Shown one piece after another: positions 4,585 to 7,285 of a stretch of 7,285 nucleotides of DNA. Made by a program: the position numbers and the translations under genes. The notes beneath the pieces were generated by a model. That model was not told the origin of the DNA. It searched no databases and worked only from the letters and a program-made list of their open reading frames with translations. Source of the DNA: Candidatus Krumholzibacteriia bacterium. Lineage in GTDB: Bacteria; Krumholzibacteriota; Krumholzibacteriia; LZORAL124-64-63. Position 1 is the stretch's first letter, and every line of letters starts with the position of its first letter. The stretch covers positions 1-7,285 of the forward strand of contig JACZKN010000352.1 of assembly GCA_014859985.1 (NCBI GenBank). The letters are read 5' to 3'.

Positions 4585-7285
4585 TCAGTCCACCTGCCGC
4601 CAGGGCTCCGGCAGCAGATCAGCCGGCACCATGTTCAGCGGCCGGCCCGGCCCCTCGGCCAGGCGCTGCAGGTACTGCACGTCCAGGTCGGTCAGGCCCG
4701 GCGCGCCGATCGGTGGCACCGCGGCGGCGGTCGCCGCGTCCACCGGGGCGGACGACCCCGCCAGCCAGCCGTTCACCAGGTCGCCCAGACCGAAGAGCGA
4801 AGGCAGCCGCGGCAGCAGCGCCGGCAGCTCGATCAGCCGGCGCGGCGGGTACTCCACCACCCGCACGTCGCGCCAGGCGGGCACGCCCGCGGCCTCGCGG
4901 GCCGCCAGGATCGCCTCGTCGAGCGTCCCGAACCCGTCGCAGAGGCCGCGCTCGACCGCGTCTCCTCCCATCCACACCCGCCCCTCGGCGAGGGCGCGCA
5001 CGGTCGCCTCGTCCAGGCCGCGGCCCGTGGCCACCGCGGCCACGAACTTGCCGTAGTTGTCGAGGATGGCCACCCGGGTGCGGGCCAGCTCCTCGTCGTT
5101 CATGGCCCGGCGGGGGATGCCGCCCAAGAACGGCAGATTCACCGTGGTCATCAGGTCGGCGTGGCGGCCGCGGCTGACGGCGTCGCTGGTCACGCCCATC
5201 TTCCCGGCGAACCCGTCGTCCCAGATCCAGCCCCCGATCACGCCGATGGAGCCGGTGACGGTCAGGGGCGTGGTCAGGACGCGGGTGCCGTCCATGCTGA
5301 TCCAGTAGCCGCCGCTGGCCGCCACGTCGCCCTGGCTGACGATGACCGGCTTGCCCGCCTCCTTCAGCTGGCGCACGGCGTCGGCCACCAGGTCGCTGGG
5401 CAGGGGGTCGCCGCCCGGCGAATCGGCGCGCAGCACCACGGCCTTGACCCGCGGGTCGCGCGCCAGCCCGCGCAGGTACGCGCTGGTGGCCCGGCCCTTG
5501 ATGCCCTCGTCCATGGCGCAGGGGCCCACGGCGTAGACCACCGGGATCAGGTCGGGTTCGCCCCATTGCTCGTCCCAGTACGCGCGGCCCCGGTCCGGGG
5601 GCAGGTCGCGGACCAGGCGGGCGCCGCGGTGCTCGCGCAGCCACTCGCCCAGCTCGTCCCAGCGGGCGATGCCGTCCACCAGGCCCGCCGCCAGGGCCTC
5701 CTCGGGCAGGATCAGCGCCTTGTCGTCCACCAGGGCGTCCACGGCCCGCGTGTCCAGGCCGCGGCCCGCGGCGACGCCGTCGATCACGGTCGCGTAGATG
5801 ACGTCGACGATGCGCTGGCGCTGCTCCCGGTCGGCCTCGCTCATCGAGTCGCGGGCGAAGGTCTCGGCCGCGCTCTTGTAGGTGAAGTAGCGGAACTCCT
5901 GGAAGCCCAGGCCCAGCTTCTCCAGGGTGCCCTTGAGGTAGCTGCGGGCCAGGGCGAAGCCCGGCAGGCCGATCATGCCCCAGGGGTCGACGGTCACCCG
6001 GTCCGCGCCGGCGGCCACGTAGAAGAGCAACGGATCGAAGCGGTCGCCGTGGACGATCACCTCCTTGCCGCGGGCGCTGATCTCCTGCAGCTTGCGGCGC
6101 AGGTCGTACATCAGGGAAGGGCGTCCGCGCACGCCGGCGAGGTTCACCGCCAGCCCGTCGATGGCGGGGTCGTCGCGCACCAGGTCCAGCAGGCGCAGCA
6201 GGTCCAGCCAGGCCACGCGGGTGTCGTCGAAGTACCGGTACTTCTGGTAGGTGACGGTGCGGTTCTCCAGGTTCAGCGCGTAGTAGCTGACGGGCCGGCG
6301 GAAGGGGAAGTTCTGCTGGGCCACCTGGCCCCGCAGCGGCGCCGACGTACGCAGCACCCAGGCGTTCTGCACGTGGTCGCCGGCCGAGTCGTAGGCCGGC
6401 AGGAACGCCAGCTGCGAGGCGGCCAGGGTCACGCCCACCAGCGCGCTCCACTCGGGATCGCCGCCGCCCCGCGGTTCGCGGGCCCGGGCGCCCAGGTGCA
6501 AACCGCGCACCGGGCGCAGCTCCAGGCCGGCGCCCCAGCCGCCGTCCTGGAAGAAGGCGACGCCGTCCTCCACTGCCCAGTCCGCGAACAGGGTCAGCCA
6601 GTCGCGGCCCAGGGGCCTAAAGCCCAGGTCGAACACGTACTGGGCCGCGCCCGACTCGAGGCTCAGGGCGGCCGACGCGCCGAAGCTGGTGCGCAGGCCG
6701 GCGCGGCTGACCAGGCCCAGCACCAGCGCCTGCTGCCGGGGGGTCGCCGCCGTCTCGCCATTGGTCCAGCGGTAGCCCACACCGGCGGTGGTGCGGCGCT
6801 TGCCGGCGGCCAGGCCCAGCTGGTAATCGTACGTGCGCCAGGAGTCGTCCGCGGTACCCCAGGCGGTGGTGTTCATGGCGAAGTTGAGCCCCCGGCCCAC
6901 GGCGAAGCCGTAGTTGTCGGGCAGGCTGCCCTCGTAACGGTCGCCGTACCAGAAGTCGGCGCCGGCGCGGTCCGAGAGGGCGAACGCCGCCGGGTTGAAC
7001 AGGCCGGCCGCGGGCCCGCCCTGGACGCCGGGGCTCTGGGCCAGGAACCAGCCCTGGCTGCGGTAGTCCAGCAGCGGCACCGACAGGATGCTCCGCGTGC
7101 GGAAGCCCGTCTCGCGGTCCACGTCCGGGTTGAAGCGCGGGTCGGCGTAGGCGTCCGGCACGTTGAGCGTCTTGCCCGACTGCACCACCGCCCCGGCGAA
7201 TCCGCGATCGGCCGGAAAGCGAATCTCGTCGGCGCCGGCCGCGACCCGGCTGACCAGCTCGTCGCTGTCGGCGTCGTACAGGAAC
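4585..7285 (-). CDS. SppA-type S49 peptidase with N-terminal beta-barrel-like region; 5' end off the window and fused to a GAF fragment
   Basis: The frame is open from the right edge (7284) to TGA at 4585-4587, giving 899 visible residues. Residue numbers here count the GTG codon at 7186-7188 as 1. Residues about 47-265 alternate polar and aromatic residues in short strands separated by Gly/Asp turns, like an outer-membrane barrel; they begin with SPGVQGGPAAGLFNPAAF (52-69). Residues about 325-515 are the N-terminal S49 repeat and contain the catalytic-Lys motif TYKSAAETF with Lys438 (codon 5875-5877). Residues about 548-765 are the second repeat, with the nucleophile motif AASGGYWIS and Ser625 (codon 5314-5316). 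The Lys-Ser spacing of 187 resembles that of E. coli SppA (Lys209/Ser409), so an active Ser-Lys membrane-associated peptidase is likely. No signal peptide precedes the barrel region; a GAF fragment sits there instead. The 3' end lies 127 bp from the permease start. Family assignment is secure, the barrel is an inference from pattern, and the native N-terminus is doubtful. Confidence 0.85.
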   Translation of the reverse strand, partial: FLYDADSDELVSRVAAGADEIRFPADRGFAGAVVQSGKTLNVPDAYADPRFNPDVDRETGFRTRSILSVPLLDYRSQGWFLAQSPGVQGGPAAGLFNPAAFALSDRAGADFWYGDRYEGSLPDNYGFAVGRGLNFAMNTTAWGTADDSWRTYDYQLGLAAGKRRTTAGVGYRWTNGETAATPRQQALVLGLVSRAGLRTSFGASAALSLESGAAQYVFDLGFRPLGRDWLTLFADWAVEDGVAFFQDGGWGAGLELRPVRGLHLGARAREPRGGGDPEWSALVGVTLAASQLAFLPAYDSAGDHVQNAWVLRTSAPLRGQVAQQNFPFRRPVSYYALNLENRTVTYQKYRYFDDTRVAWLDLLRLLDLVRDDPAIDGLAVNLAGVRGRPSLMYDLRRKLQEISARGKEVIVHGDRFDPLLFYVAAGADRVTVDPWGMIGLPGFALARSYLKGTLEKLGLGFQEFRYFTYKSAAETFARDSMSEADREQRQRIVDVIYATVIDGVAAGRGLDTRAVDALVDDKALILPEEALAAGLVDGIARWDELGEWLREHRGARLVRDLPPDRGRAYWDEQWGEPDLIPVVYAVGPCAMDEGIKGRATSAYLRGLARDPRVKAVVLRADSPGGDPLPSDLVADAVRQLKEAGKPVIVSQGDVAASGGYWISMDGTRVLTTPLTVTGSIGVIGGWIWDDGFAGKMGVTSDAVSRGRHADLMTTVNLPFLGGIPRRAMNDEELARTRVAILDNYGKFVAAVATGRGLDEATVRALAEGRVWMGGDAVERGLCDGFGTLDEAILAAREAAGVPAWRDVRVVEYPPRRLIELPALLPRLPSLFGLGDLVNGWLAGSSAPVDAATAAAVPPIGAPGLTDLDVQYLQRLAEGPGRPLNMVPADLLPEPWRQVD
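7066..7285 (-). other. GAF-domain fragment at the N-terminus of the S49 peptidase frame
   Basis: The first 73 visible residues of the frame read as the front part of a GAF domain, a cytoplasmic small-molecule or redox sensor module found in cyclases, kinases and PP2C phosphatases. Diagnostic pieces are FLYDADSDELVSRVA, IRFPADRGFAGAVV, LNVPDAYADPRFNPDVDRET and GFRTRSILSVPLLD. GAF domains normally continue with a G-V-(I/L)-Q-type strand, an NK-type segment and a final helix with F..(E/D)D. None of these follow; after LLD the protein becomes barrel-like (YRSQGWFLAQSPG). The GAF fold is therefore incomplete at this join, and its start is off the window. The codon for D, the last GAF-like residue, is at 7066-7068. 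Confidence 0.75.

Noticed and set aside
2583..5177. 864-codon open frame on the plus strand opposite the permease and the peptidase 3' end.
   Set aside because: Its repetitive His/Gln/Arg/Gly composition is what the codon bias of the real minus-strand genes produces. There is no domain and no ribosome binding site.
4619..6451. 610-codon minus-strand frame overlapping the S49 peptidase.
   Set aside because: It is a shadow of the peptidase frame, with very high Arg/Gly/Pro and no domain.
7186..7188. GTG as the true start codon of the S49 peptidase.
   Set aside because: The frame continues upstream to the window edge with clear GAF homology, so this codon is an internal valine of the GAF fragment.

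Overview
This is a high-GC window (about 70% by eye) from an unidentified bacterium. It is probably Gram-negative, because one protein carries an outer-membrane-type beta-barrel region in front of a peptidase. An S49 peptidase with an N-terminal barrel, a TPR protein and a stand-alone HPt protein would fit lineages such as Krumholzibacteriota, Eisenbacteria or Gemmatimonadota. That placement is a guess; no marker gene here fixes the taxonomy.

Layout from left to right. (1) Positions 1-597 (+) are the 3' end of a gene whose start lies outside the window. It encodes a very basic, low-complexity Ala/Lys/Arg/Thr-rich tail and is followed by a clean intrinsic terminator. (2) Positions 767-1153 (+) encode a small stand-alone histidine phosphotransfer (HPt) protein. 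(3) Two strong hairpins at 1167-1262 separate it from a convergent gene. (4) Positions 1273-2418 (-) encode a membrane-anchored TPR protein. (5) Positions 2419-2633 are intergenic and hold a strikingly AT-rich island. (6) Positions 2634-4457 (-) encode an SLC13/DASS-type permease with two RCK_C (TrkA-C) domains, architecturally like E. coli YfbS. A sigma70-like promoter with a dyad over its -10 element lies upstream. (7) Positions 4585-7285 (-) are one open frame running off the right edge. It encodes a SppA-type S49 peptidase with both catalytic residues, preceded by a beta-barrel-like region and then, at the extreme N-terminus, by a piece of a GAF domain.

The genes do not form an obvious pathway. 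The three minus-strand genes are separated by 127 and 215 bp, and the permease appears to have its own promoter, so they look like neighbours rather than one operon.

The most notable point is the join near 7066. A textbook GAF domain stops before its C-terminal half and runs in frame, with no signal peptide, into an exported barrel-peptidase protein. Both partners look truncated at the join. This is either an assembly chimera, a real rearrangement, or (least likely) a new fusion, and it should be settled before this protein is cited as a novel architecture. I found no CRISPR array, tRNA, rRNA or insertion sequence.
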